64,000 nt of DNA, taken from NCBI GenBank assembly GCA_012934845.2, contig WNNJ02003692.1, positions 124,001-188,000 on the forward strand. Direction: 5' to 3'. The notes under the pieces were generated by a model, which worked only from the letters and a program-made list of their open reading frames with translations, did no database searches and was not told where the DNA came from. The position numbers and the translations under genes are program-made. Shown here in pieces: positions 55,700 through 64,000 of this stretch. The stretch's first letter is position 1. Every line of letters begins with the position of its first letter. This stretch comes from Pomphorhynchus laevis (Eukaryota; Acanthocephala; Palaeacanthocephala; Echinorhynchida; Pomphorhynchidae).

Positions 55700-56440
55700 T
55701 TTTAACTTTGAGTAGTTCATATATATTGTGGTCAATAAATGTGTTTAATGAATGTAGTTCATATATGTGGTTCATAGATATGTTCCATAAATGTGGTTCA
55801 TAGATGTGGTTCACAGATGTGGTCCATATATGTGACCCATAATTGTGGTTCATATATATGTTGTACATATGTGTGGTCCCTAAATGTAATCCATATATGT
55901 TGTCCATACATGTGATACATATATGTGGTCCATAATTGTGGTCCATAGATTTGGTATATATGTGGTCCATAATTATGATCCATATATGTGGTTTATAGAT
56001 TTGGTCCATATATGTAGTCCATATATGTAGTCCAAATGTGTGGTCCATATATGTAGTCCATATATGTGGTGCATAAATGTGGTCCATATATGTGGTACAT
56101 AAATGTGGTCCATAAATGTGGTTAATAAATGTCGTCTATAAATGTGGTCTATAAATGTGGTCTATAAATGTGGTCTATAAATGTGGTCTATAAATGTGGT
56201 CTATAAATGTGGTCCATAAATGTGGTCCATATATTTAGTCCATAAATGTAGTTCATATATTTAGTCCATATATGTGGTCCATATCTGTTGTCCATATATG
56301 TGGTCATGAATGTGGTCTGTGGACGTAGTTTATATATGTTGTTTATATATGAAGTTTACGGAAGTGGTTCATAGATGTTGTTTATTAATGTAATTTATAG
56401 ATGTGGTCGATATATGTGGTTGCAAATTTCTTATATAGTT
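55700..56440 (+). repeat. 12-bp minisatellite
   Basis: About 60 tandem variants of ATGTGGTCCATA (most common variants ATAAATGTGGTC and ATATATGTGGTC). The cleanest block is at 56140-56220 (TCTATAAATGTGG repeated). Because the unit is a multiple of three, open frames run through it (minus strand, HIWTTYMD-type), but these are by-products of the repeat, not genes. Confidence 0.92.
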
Positions 56441-57242
56441 AGTAGCATGTACTTACAATTCTTCAACCCAGTATGCGTTTGTTACTTTCAACTTGTTAAC
56501 GGTAAAATTTGAATCCACAAATATCCTTAATATAATAAATGCATACCACGGTAATATAATTATATAATATGATAATGTAATGTTAAAGAGATTTGTTTAA
56601 AAAATACAAATTTATTTAATAAGGTCATTCAAAAGTGATCATGTCATTAAGAGAAAGTAATAATACGGTATCAGTTGAATTTTAATTTCACTTAAAAATA
56701 ATAATTGCAAATTTTTCCCAAATAACATTTCAAAAGTGTCACGTAGAGGAAATTACTGCCTTTTTTTAGAGTACAACAAAATGGTATCGTTTATAGATAA
56801 ATATAACGATTGAATTGTTTAGATATAAAAAATATAAATTGTAAATATTTTTATATTTTTATTTTTTTTATAAAAAATATAACAAATACATAACAAATAT
56901 GTGTTATAAATATCAAAAAAAATTGTTTATATATAACGAATATAATATACATTAATATATTAATATATATAATATATATTATATATATTATATATATTAA
57001 TATATACATTAATATATACAGTAAACTGCAAATACAAGAAAAATTAATTTTTATTTTGTTGATCAGAAGTTAATGTTGATTTATGTTGGTTTATGTTGAT
57101 TAATGTTGATTCATTATTTTATGTTGCAATTAAAATTAATGAACTAATAATTAAATTAATATAATAATAACCTTTTTATTATTATTTATTATTATAACTT
57201 ATTTATTATTATAACTTATTTATTATTATAACTTATTTATTA
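56441..57242. other. AT-rich stretch without recognised features
   Basis: TA-rich palindromic runs at 56940-57020, a GTTGATTTATGTTGGTTTAT cluster near 57070 and TTATTATAACTTATT tandem units at 57180-57245. Confidence 0.5.
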
Positions 57243-57643
57243 TTATACTACAGGACAATCGATATGAGCGGACGTTTTTTGACGTCAATGTCTTTTCAGT
57301 ACATGCTCCGTCATATGCCAGCAGTTCGCCTCTCGCCGCCTTTGAATATAATGAAAATCGCAAAAACAGCAAATACAATGAAAGAATTGTCAGTGTGGAA
57401 GAAAGCAAGTTTATACCATTAATTTTTTCATCATCAGGAGGAGTTGGACCGCGAGCTCTTAAGCTACTCAAGGACATTGCCTCGATATCATCGAGGTTAA
57501 AATCAGAAAAATATAGTGATGTATTGGTTCACCTTAAACGCAAGATTAGCTTCTCGATTGCACGTGCTTCTTCACTATGTCTGCGAATGCCGCGATCAAG
57601 TAGAAGACATCCAATCTTTCCTGACAATAAATCTCATTTATAG
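57243..57643 (+). mobile_element. LINE-type reverse transcriptase C-terminal fragment
   Basis: Open from about 57243: FFDVNVFSVHAPSYASSSPL, then KYNERIVSVEESKFIPLIFS, then SSGGVGPRALKLLKDIASIS, then LKRKISFSIARASSLCLRMP, ending at TAG. This is the terminal region found at the ends of many invertebrate retroelement polyproteins (FDVRVFNPxAPS...FTPLVFSxxGG...LSFxLLRxxxxCIRG). The 5' part, including the RT palm, is missing, as in typical 5'-truncated LINE insertions. Clade not assigned. Confidence 0.6.
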
Positions 57644-57695
57644 GCCCGTTTACGGGAACCTAATTTCTGTAAATTAACTTTTCTTTTAAAAAAAT
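57565..57695 (+). repeat. Element 3'-end sequence, copy 1 of 2
   Basis: TCACTATGTCTGCGAATGCC through TTTATAGGCCCGTTTACGGG and AACTTTTCTTTT is repeated at 58349-58475 with about three differences. It covers the last codons of the RT fragment and its 3' untranslated end, so it marks the element's 3' terminus. Confidence 0.85.
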
Positions 57696-58348
57696 TATTA
57701 TAAAACTAACAAAAATCTAAATTTATTAAAAATCTAAAGAGGTTTTTTTTAAATCTTAAGAGGTTTTCTTAAAAATCTAAATTTCTTCTACGGCAAAGTA
57801 CTTAAACTTGATCAGGATATCTATCAGACTCCTGTTTTTCTTCAAACAGCATGGCGTAGCCCTCTCGCAAGTAAGCACACTTTAATCTGGAGAGCTTCGC
57901 TTGACGGATATCACCCCAAGTGCTGTAAAAAAGGAAGAATCATACATGAACGATCATCAACTTGTTTATGCTGTTTTTGCAACACAGCATGCTCATCACT
58001 CTTACATGTATTTTCCTGTGCTCATTTGTCTTGTTTATCTTTAAAAACAATAGATACGCTGAAGTGGGGGTAGGCTTATAGGCTTATTTCGGCTGATGAT
58101 GCGTACCTGTGTCACGTACAAACAATTTGAGTCAATTAATAAAATTTTAAGCAGCTCAAGAAATAAGAAGAAAGAAAACTGTTCTGACTTTATATTTATT
58201 ATCTTAAAATCTTTTTTTATATGCCCAAGCCGAAAGGCGGAGTGGCTTTAATAAATCACTACATTATTTTTTATTATAATAACCCACCACAGCGAGTTTG
58301 ACAACCCACCACAGCGAGTTTTGCTCTGTGCTCGAAGACTAATTATGT
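57696..58348 (+). other. Segment between the two 3'-end copies
   Basis: A second 3'-like region of about 300 bp (57785-58100) is GC-richer but has no clean frame. A short duplication (ACCCACCACAGCGAGTTT) lies at 58282-58322. Confidence 0.4.
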
Positions 58349-58475
58349 CTTCTTCACTATGTCTGCGAATGCCGCGATCAAGTAGAAGACATCCAATCTT
58401 TCCTGACAATAAATATCATTTATAGGCCCGTTTACGGGAACCAAATTTCTGTAAATTAACTTTTCTTTTTTAATA
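58349..58475 (+). repeat. Element 3'-end sequence, copy 2 of 2
   Basis: The same 127-bp block as at 57565, again ending AACTTTTCTTTT. Only the last about 40 codons and the tail are present, so this is a very short 5'-truncated copy or part of a tandem event. Confidence 0.85.
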
Positions 58476-59149
58476 AATAATATTACAAAAAAAAATATTT
58501 ATTATTATAACTTATTTATTATTACTATTTCTTAACTATTTATTCGCCATTAATCGCTTTAATTAATCGAATAAAATAAAACAATAAATTATTTGCAAGA
58601 AATAATGATTTCTTGTAAATAAATTTATTTCTTGTAAATAAACAATTTCGCGAAATTATTTATTGAAAATAACTCATTATTTAAAAACTGCATAAAATAT
58701 TAATTCATAATAGATTTGTAAAGTTAAATTACTTACATCGATTTGACTGTACTATTAAGCACCAAGACAGGAGTATTTTGGCTACGATGAATTTGACTAA
58801 AATTACATAAATATAAAAATAATAAAATTATTCTTATAATTTATAAAAATTAAAATATATTTGATTTTGTATATCGTTACCAAGTTGTACCTAATTCATG
58901 CGTGAATCTTTCACAGTATAAATCAGTTTCTCTTAATTAGTTGTACAATTCCAAATTATGAAATTTCGAAGCATGACAGATTAAATCTATCCATGCTTTA
59001 CAAAGCGATTGAAATTTATTAAATAAAAATGCAAAGTTATTAACTAATGATTATACTAATATTTGGATAACTGATTGGATATCTTTTGATAATTAATTGA
59101 ATGGATAATTCATAAAATGGGTAATTAATTGTTAATTAGATTTTCTCTA
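58476..59149. other. AT-rich stretch without recognised features
   Basis: No gene seen. AAATTATTTATTGAAAATAA-like short runs only. Confidence 0.45.
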
Positions 59150-59880
59150 AGTGAGTAAAGTTGCTGTCTGATACCAAATTTATTTGGTATCAGACAGCAA
59201 TTAATACATTAAATGCTAATATTACATGTATTATTATCAAATATTAATTATATATTTTGGCTGAAAAATTTAATATTATAATTTTATCTAAAGATAAAAG
59301 TCATTATTTAATGATAAAGTTTTAATTTTAAAATTTAAAAGAAAATAAAATTTGTTTTAGCAAAAAACTTTAGAAGAGACATTATAAAATATATTATTAT
59401 GCTCCTATGAATAATGTAGTCTCGATATGCTTTGACTAATAACTTTATTGATCAACAAACTCTAATAATTTTATTGGAGTTTTAGTAAATACTACAATGA
59501 AATTAATACGTAAACTATTGAATACGTCGATAAAATTAGTACGTCAACTTAAACATCAGAAAAATTTTATAATAAATAGCAAAATATTTTTTTTCTTTTT
59601 CTTTAGCCGTTCAACTTGACCTTTTCAACTTGACCATGTGGGACATGGTCAAGTCGGCATATTTCAGCCATTTGCGCTCTTCGGCATATGAAGCTGTTTC
59701 GCCTGCTCCTCTGGCTGCATTTCTAGCATTGCTGGCTGCGAGGGTGTCCACGCAGGTGGCGTCCACATCAAACATTTACCTTCGCGCCAAGGGAAAATGG
59801 TGACTCCATCAGGACGTAAACCGTCCGAAGCTTTACTCACTTGAAGTGAGTAAAGTTGCTGCCTGATACCAAATTTATAA
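59150..59880. repeat. Interspersed unit with duplicated ends and a GC-rich centre
   Basis: AAGTGAGTAAAGTTGCTG followed by CTGATACCAAATTTAT occurs at 59150-59186 and again at about 59846-59880. At the left copy it is followed at once by its inverse (TTTGGTATCAGACAGCAA), giving a perfect hairpin. At the right copy it is preceded by its own inverse start (TTACTCACTTGAAGTGAGTAA). In between, 59595-59845 is GC-rich (CATGTGGGACATGGTCAAGT hairpin, then GCTCCTCTGGCTGCATTTCT). No transposase is seen; a non-autonomous DNA element is possible. Confidence 0.4.
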
Positions 59881-59974
59881 CAAAGCTAACAAATACATGC
59901 TATTTGTAAATATGATTATGGAAGTTTTCATTCAATTGCTTACAATCTAGTTAGCGCGTTTGGGATATGAACAA

Positions 59975-60238
59975 TCAGTCCATCGTTTGAGATACGATCG
60001 AGGCAACTAAACCACAACAATCACAAATAATATCATCGAAATTTTCAACATACATTTGCGTAATGCTTGTATTTTTAAATGTATCAGGATCTAGATGAGT
60101 GATATGTAAAGATTCAATGGAGCTGAAATCAATTTGACTATAATATTTTAATGGAATTGTTACATACTTACGCTTCAGTTTCCTTTCCATCAAATATGAA
60201 GCATTCACTACGATAAAAATAAATACATTTAAAGTCAA
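59975..60238 (-). CDS. Candidate exon(s) of a leucine-rich-repeat-like protein
   Basis: A minus-strand open frame ends in TGA at 59977-59975. It contains SQIDFSSIESLHITHLDPDT, then FKNTSITQMYVENFDDIICD, then CCGLVASIV. The spacing of Leu/Ile/Phe resembles one or two leucine-rich repeats followed by a cysteine cluster (CDCC), as in LRR caps. Inside lies an alternative reading: a strong donor (GTAAGTATG) at about 60169 and an acceptor (TTGATTTCAG) 49 nt on, the same size as the short introns of the IWS1-type gene. With it spliced out, the upstream sequence joins in frame (GKETEA then SIESLHI). I cannot decide between the two and have no upstream exon. Confidence 0.3.
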   Translation of the reverse strand: MTLNVFIFIVVNASYLMERKLKRKYVTIPLKYYSQIDFSSIESLHITHLDPDTFKNTSITQMYVENFDDIICDCCGLVASIVSQTMD

Positions 60239-60598
60239 GTAATTGATAAAAAGAGCCTAAAAGCTTAAATGTAATTTAAATTTATGGAAAGTAGAATAAA
60301 AACAACTTAAAATGGTCGTATAATTTATAATCGTTGTTGAACAAATGTAATATAGCAAAGGTGATTAGATATTTTAAATTACGTGATGAATATTTACATT
60401 TCGTTATTATATTATAATAATTATAAAGATATTTATTATGCAACAACATTAACTAAATACAACTCTTTATAAATCAAAATTAGAGAAACAAAGAATGCAG
60501 ACAAAATAAAGATCATTCAGTATCTTGGTGATAAATCAACTCCGCCATATCGGTGATAATCAGCTGCGCCATGGACAGTCCCAAGCCCGTGCAGAGAA

Positions 60599-60844
60599 AG
60601 GAAGAGTGTTGACGATATACTTCGTGACAAACCAATCGTAAAACAAAACCGTCACATCAACATTATAAATGATGTCTCAATGTACTTTTCGAAAGGCGAC
60701 TTAAATGGTAAAGCCACGTTCTCTGCGCAAATAATAGAACCAAATGGAGAGAGAAAAAGCAGATTCCGTAACGAAGCGGAACAAATGCTGAAGAAAAAGA
60801 AGAGTATCCTGATGATAAATGCAAAAACGTTAATTATATTATAA
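60599..60844 (+). CDS. Unidentified open frame, probably element-derived
   Basis: About 80 codons without an early ATG: VDDILRDKPIVKQNRHINII, then SMYFSKGDLNGKATFSAQII, then EPNGERKSRFRNEAEQMLKK, ending in TAA at 60842-60844. Codon use looks coding. Upstream in another frame is ATGGACAGTCCCAAGCCCGT (MDSPKPVQRKEEC), a possible start separated by a one-base frame change. I recognise no domain. It could be an exon or an ORF1 start of an unknown LINE. Confidence 0.3.
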   Translation, partial: RKSVDDILRDKPIVKQNRHINIINDVSMYFSKGDLNGKATFSAQIIEPNGERKSRFRNEAEQMLKKKKSILMINAKTLIIL

Positions 60845-61978
60845 TAATTACTATAATTATGGTCAAATTATACTTTTCATGTTAGAAAATGGGGCAAATA
60901 TAATAACAAAACCAAGAATTGTGAGTTCAGTGCAGAAGACGGATTTAAAGTTAGTGTTTTTGTCAGTGAAGATGATGAATATAAAATATCTAGGAATATA
61001 AAATATCTTAATAATATAGCTATTTTAATCCACTGAAAAAATTGCACACTCATATAGTAAAATATTGTACGGGTGAGATTAATATCATTACATATGGAGT
61101 AACTTATTTACAGATTTCCTCCACGACCCGACATATTGTCAAGCAGTGCCAGTTTCTAGTTAGCATATAAGTGATAACAGTAGATTTATAATTGCTGGTT
61201 TATTGTACAATAATAAAAAATATGTGTTTACGTATCCTAAGATTTATTTCTGGGTAAAAAATCAGGCAACCATTCCGCGAAATTTTAATTTACTAATAAA
61301 GTAGATTTGTGTTTTGATTCTTGGGTAAAAATTCATAACCTGATGTGCCTGTGTATATTGACAATATTTGAGTGTTTATTTTTTGTAATTTTTTATTTAG
61401 TAGATCAGAACATTTGATGCAAATTAAAAATTATTTTTAATATGAAATTTTCATAAATTTACTAAAATTAATTAAATAGTCTTTTAAAAAATATATCTCA
61501 AAATTATAATATGAAACTAATTTAAATATGCCCTTAAATTCATTTATACTGGCAAAAAATAATAACAGCAAAACTTTATTGTTATGAACCAAAACACAAC
61601 CAACAATTTGAATCACTAATAACTTGAATAAAGACAAGTAATAATATACATTGTTGGTGATTATAATAATTAATAATTATAAATAAAATTATAAATTATA
61701 ATTATAAATTAATTTACTAATTAATTACTAATTACTTGTTACATTTAAATAAATACATATGTTCGTGAGAATATTATAATGATATTTGCATAATTAAATG
61801 CTTAATTTAAAGTTATTATATTTAACTTTTCATATAAAAATTTATTTTTTAATAAATGTAAATAATTTATTAAAAAAATGTAATTAATATTTAATTTATG
61901 GTTTATAATTAATATACGTTGTTAAGAAAGTTTCCACCTTTAAACCTAATCATTTTAGGAGCATTTATAAATATTTTT
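60845..61978. other. AT-rich stretch without recognised features
   Basis: No gene or repeat recognised apart from A/T runs. Confidence 0.45.
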
Positions 61979-62118
61979 GTGATAATATTCGATATTTTTT
62001 TGTTCGTTTTTTTTTCATTACACATAAAGTTGTTTTGCGAAACGATTTTGTGAATATTGTTCCATTTTCTGTATTTTTGTGATAATATTCGATATTTTTT
62101 TGTTCGTTTTTTTCTATA
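61979..62118 (+). repeat. 100-bp tandem duplication (start of units)
   Basis: TTGTGATAATATTCGATATT followed by TTTTTGTTCG at 61979 recurs 100 bp later at 62079. The second unit runs directly into the open frame at 62119. Confidence 0.75.
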
Positions 62119-62304
62119 ATTCCAATTCTAAATGAACTAAAAAATGAACAGTTAATCGTGGATAACAAGATTTTACTACTTCTTCATGAAGATATAAAAA
62201 TACCCGAAGATCCCGTGAAATCCCTTTTGGCTTCCTACAAGTTGCTTCCAAGTATAGATTATCTCAAGCATATTGCTCTGAATTTTCATTGGAAACTTGA
62301 CTAA
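62119..62304 (+). CDS. Unidentified open frame, possible terminal exon
   Basis: 61 codons to TAA: IPILNELKNEQLIVDNKILL, then LLHEDIKIPEDPVKSLLASY, then KLLPSIDYLKHIALNFHWKL and D. It is balanced, amphipathic and richer in GC than the flanks, which argues for coding origin, but it has no ATG and no clear splice acceptor (a pyrimidine-rich TTTTTTTCT run precedes it). No family recognised. Confidence 0.28.
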   Translation: MPILNELKNEQLIVDNKILLLLHEDIKIPEDPVKSLLASYKLLPSIDYLKHIALNFHWKLD

Positions 62305-62360
62305 TAAAAATTTTATTTAATTTTTTTACCCCTGTTTTTCATATGTGAAAAAAGGACCAT

Positions 62361-62397
62361 TTTTCACATAATGTGAAAAATGGTCCTAACGGTATAT
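62361..62397. repeat. Perfect hairpin
   Basis: AGGACCATTTTTCACAT and ATGTGAAAAATGGTCCT are exact inverse complements with a 2-nt centre. A partial third arm (ATGTGAAAAAAGGACC) lies just before. Confidence 0.85.
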
Positions 62398-63395
62398 CTA
62401 GCAAATGATGGAGTATATTTTCTAGTTTTACTTTGTTGTTAATATACTTTTATTTTGCATAAAATATGCAATAATTCAATTATTCTTATTTTGTTCAACA
62501 ACCCAAAGCTTCAGCAAAAAGCCGAAAAATGTTTTGGCTTACTTATTTGGTTCCGTAACTTATTAATATTTTAAATTACAACACAACATTGTAACACAAA
62601 ATAAAAATAAAAAATCTATTGCAATCAGGCTTGAATAAATTATTTATTTTAAATTACAAATCATAAATTATTTTCTTTTTAATTAATAATAAATGCCTTT
62701 CTAATGTATACATTTATAATGCATATATTTAGAAACAAATATAGATGAATTTGCATAATAAATATGAATATTAGTTAATTTGTTGAATATATTTTTCATT
62801 TAAAAGATCAAGTTCTATTAGAAAATAAAATTGATAAAATACCTGAGCCTATGCAATATTGTTGAATTCACAAATCCAAGAGGAAAGCAACCAGATAAAA
62901 ATTGATATCTTGGATTGTTATAAAACCGACAATTTGCATTAACATGTGTGATTAGTAAGGCAATTACGACAATCATGCTGACCTTAATGGACAAAGAAAT
63001 CAGGTCACTTGACTTGAGCTATTTTGTAGTTTACAATTAAAAGCAGAACTATATTAATTCAAAAAATAACTTTTATAACCCAGTATAATACACCATGTAA
63101 GTGGAACTGTTGAGGTAGATGAAATATTTGTAGCATTGTTACAATGACAGGCCTAGACACTGAAAATTTTTTAGTCTCAAAAATTAAAATATATTTTATT
63201 TAGGCAATTTTACAATCTCGATATCACAAATTGGATTAATCTAAATGGATATGACAGTTTATTTTACAAGTTTTTGCTTTATATTAATCCACACACGAAC
63301 TGCTAGCAATTACTCTCAATTACAAAAATCCTGTTCAATTGTTTAATGTCCTTTTTGATTTATAATTAATGTATTTTGATTAAAAGTAATTTATA
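62398..63395. other. AT-rich stretch without recognised features
   Basis: No gene or element recognised. Confidence 0.45.
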
Positions 63396-63399
63396 CATA

Positions 63400-63440
63400 T
63401 CGATTAGACATAATCGGTTTTTACCGATTATGTCTAATAA
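63400..63440. repeat. Perfect hairpin
   Basis: ATTAGACATAATCGGT and ACCGATTATGTCTAAT are exact inverse complements around TTTT. Confidence 0.88.
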
Positions 63441-63504
63441 TATACATTCGAAAATTTAACTAAATACAATTTTCTGAGTTGTCCTAAATAAAATAAAAAA
63501 ATTT

Positions 63505-64000
63505 AATATCTTTGTCTTGACAAAGACATGACAACTTTTGTATAACCAAGAAAACTTTTGTCTTCAAAAAAGTTGTCTTGGTTATACAGAACTTACTAAA
63601 TTAAAGGATAACTATATAATAACAACTATTGATAAAGCTAGTAATAACTTTGTCTTCATATGCAAAAAGCTTTATTATGATATACTAATGAAAGAGGTTA
63701 ATTCTAATGATTTAAATGTAAATCCAACATATGAACGTAGTGAGTTGAGTTTAGAAACAATTATTACAAGTCACTGTTCTATAATGAATAAAAAGGGTAT
63801 AAAGGTTTAATCAGATAATAAAACTATACCTATATTATATTGGAATCCAAAATTACCTAAAAAATCTAATAAAACCTAGGTTCTTTTGTAGTGCGTTTAA
63901 ATGTACATTAAAACAACTTTCTGTCTATATGAATAAAATACTTAAAGTAATTAAAGCACACTTTAAAAAATATTGCAAGGTAATCGAAATTAATACTGGT
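63505..64000 (+). mobile_element. Start of another Penelope-like element, runs off the window
   Basis: 63538-63810 encodes KLKDNYIITTIDKASNNFVF, then ICKKLYYDILMKEV, the N-terminal segment before the RT fingers in PLE proteins (the D-K-x-x-N/G-x-V-x-x...K-Y motif). After a stop the same protein continues with IPILYWNPKLPKKS and, shifted by one base, FCSAFKCTLKQLSVYMNKIL and HFKKYCKVIEINTG. The last matches the Y-C-x-x-x...TG segment ahead of the palm in this PLE group. An inverted repeat of about 20 bp (GTATAACCAAGAAAACTTTT against AAAGTTGTCTTGGTTATAC) lies at 63540-63585 across the start. This is a third PLE lineage, distinct from the copies at 45 and 53 kb. It is broken by at least two breaks. 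Confidence 0.7.

Noticed and set aside
55662-56087. 141-codon minus-strand frame with a repeated HIWTTYMD-like peptide
   Set aside because: It is a by-product of the 12-bp minisatellite, not a gene; frames are open because the unit is a multiple of three.
58080-58125. GGCTGATGATGCGTACCTGT as another hammerhead
   Set aside because: CUGAUGA is present but it is followed by AAAC rather than GAAA and helix II pairs poorly.

Overview
The window is a stretch of AT-rich invertebrate (metazoan) nuclear DNA. The evidence is one spliced host gene with very short introns (49-51 nt) alternating with long repeat-filled ones, many decayed LINEs and Penelope-like elements (PLEs), SINE-like tandem repeats, a minisatellite, and no bacterial-style gene packing. 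I cannot name the species. The short introns and T-rich splice acceptors would suit several small-intron phyla.

Layout. 1-6217 is AT-rich DNA holding dispersed repeats and a tRNA-promoter SINE-like tandem array. It is probably the last visible intron of the gene that follows. 6218-11070 (minus) holds seven coding exons of an IWS1/SPN1-type transcription elongation factor, plus a 49-nt intron in its 5' leader. The C-terminal half of the factor is not visible. 11.5-19.4 kb is gene-free: more copies of the AT-rich repeat, a second SINE-like array, and a palindromic PLE end. 19.4-21.8 kb holds an old LTR retrotransposon. 22.2-28.8 kb is a LINE graveyard: a Jockey-type fragment, L2-like pieces, a nearly full-length CR1-type LINE and a second CR1 RT piece. 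31.3-34.3 kb (minus) is a decayed Jockey-clade LINE with zinc knuckles. 35.0-39.35 kb is the best-preserved element, an L2/CR1-superfamily LINE with intact ORF1 and an ORF2 carrying one frameshift and one stop. Directly after its tail lies an unrecognised two-membrane-segment open frame. 40-52 kb is mostly AT-rich with scattered remnants: an L2-like RT piece at 44.8 kb, a small PLE with 260-bp inverted arms at 45.4 kb, and an old LTR pol piece at 46.8 kb. 53.1-55.2 kb is a PLE with RT and GIY-YIG regions bounded by 330-bp inverted arms. 55.7-56.4 kb is a 12-bp minisatellite. The right end has LINE RT tails, two or three unassigned open frames, and the start of another PLE running off the window.

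The most interesting item is a complete hammerhead self-cleaving ribozyme on the plus strand at 50054-50140. All conserved core bases, a GUC cleavage site and three well-paired helices are visible, and the ends open in helix III (type III topology). It does not lie in any recognisable PLE. Weaker hammerhead-like cores sit in the terminal repeats of several PLE copies here (13.0, 41.5, 46.1, 51.5 and 55.2 kb), as is known for that class. The AT-rich repeat family with a conserved stem, a LINE 3'-end hairpin whose bases covary between copies, and a striking number of short near-perfect palindromes are further leads.

Apart from the IWS1-type gene and a few unassigned open frames, nothing here looks like cellular genes acting together. 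The remainder is selfish DNA at different ages.
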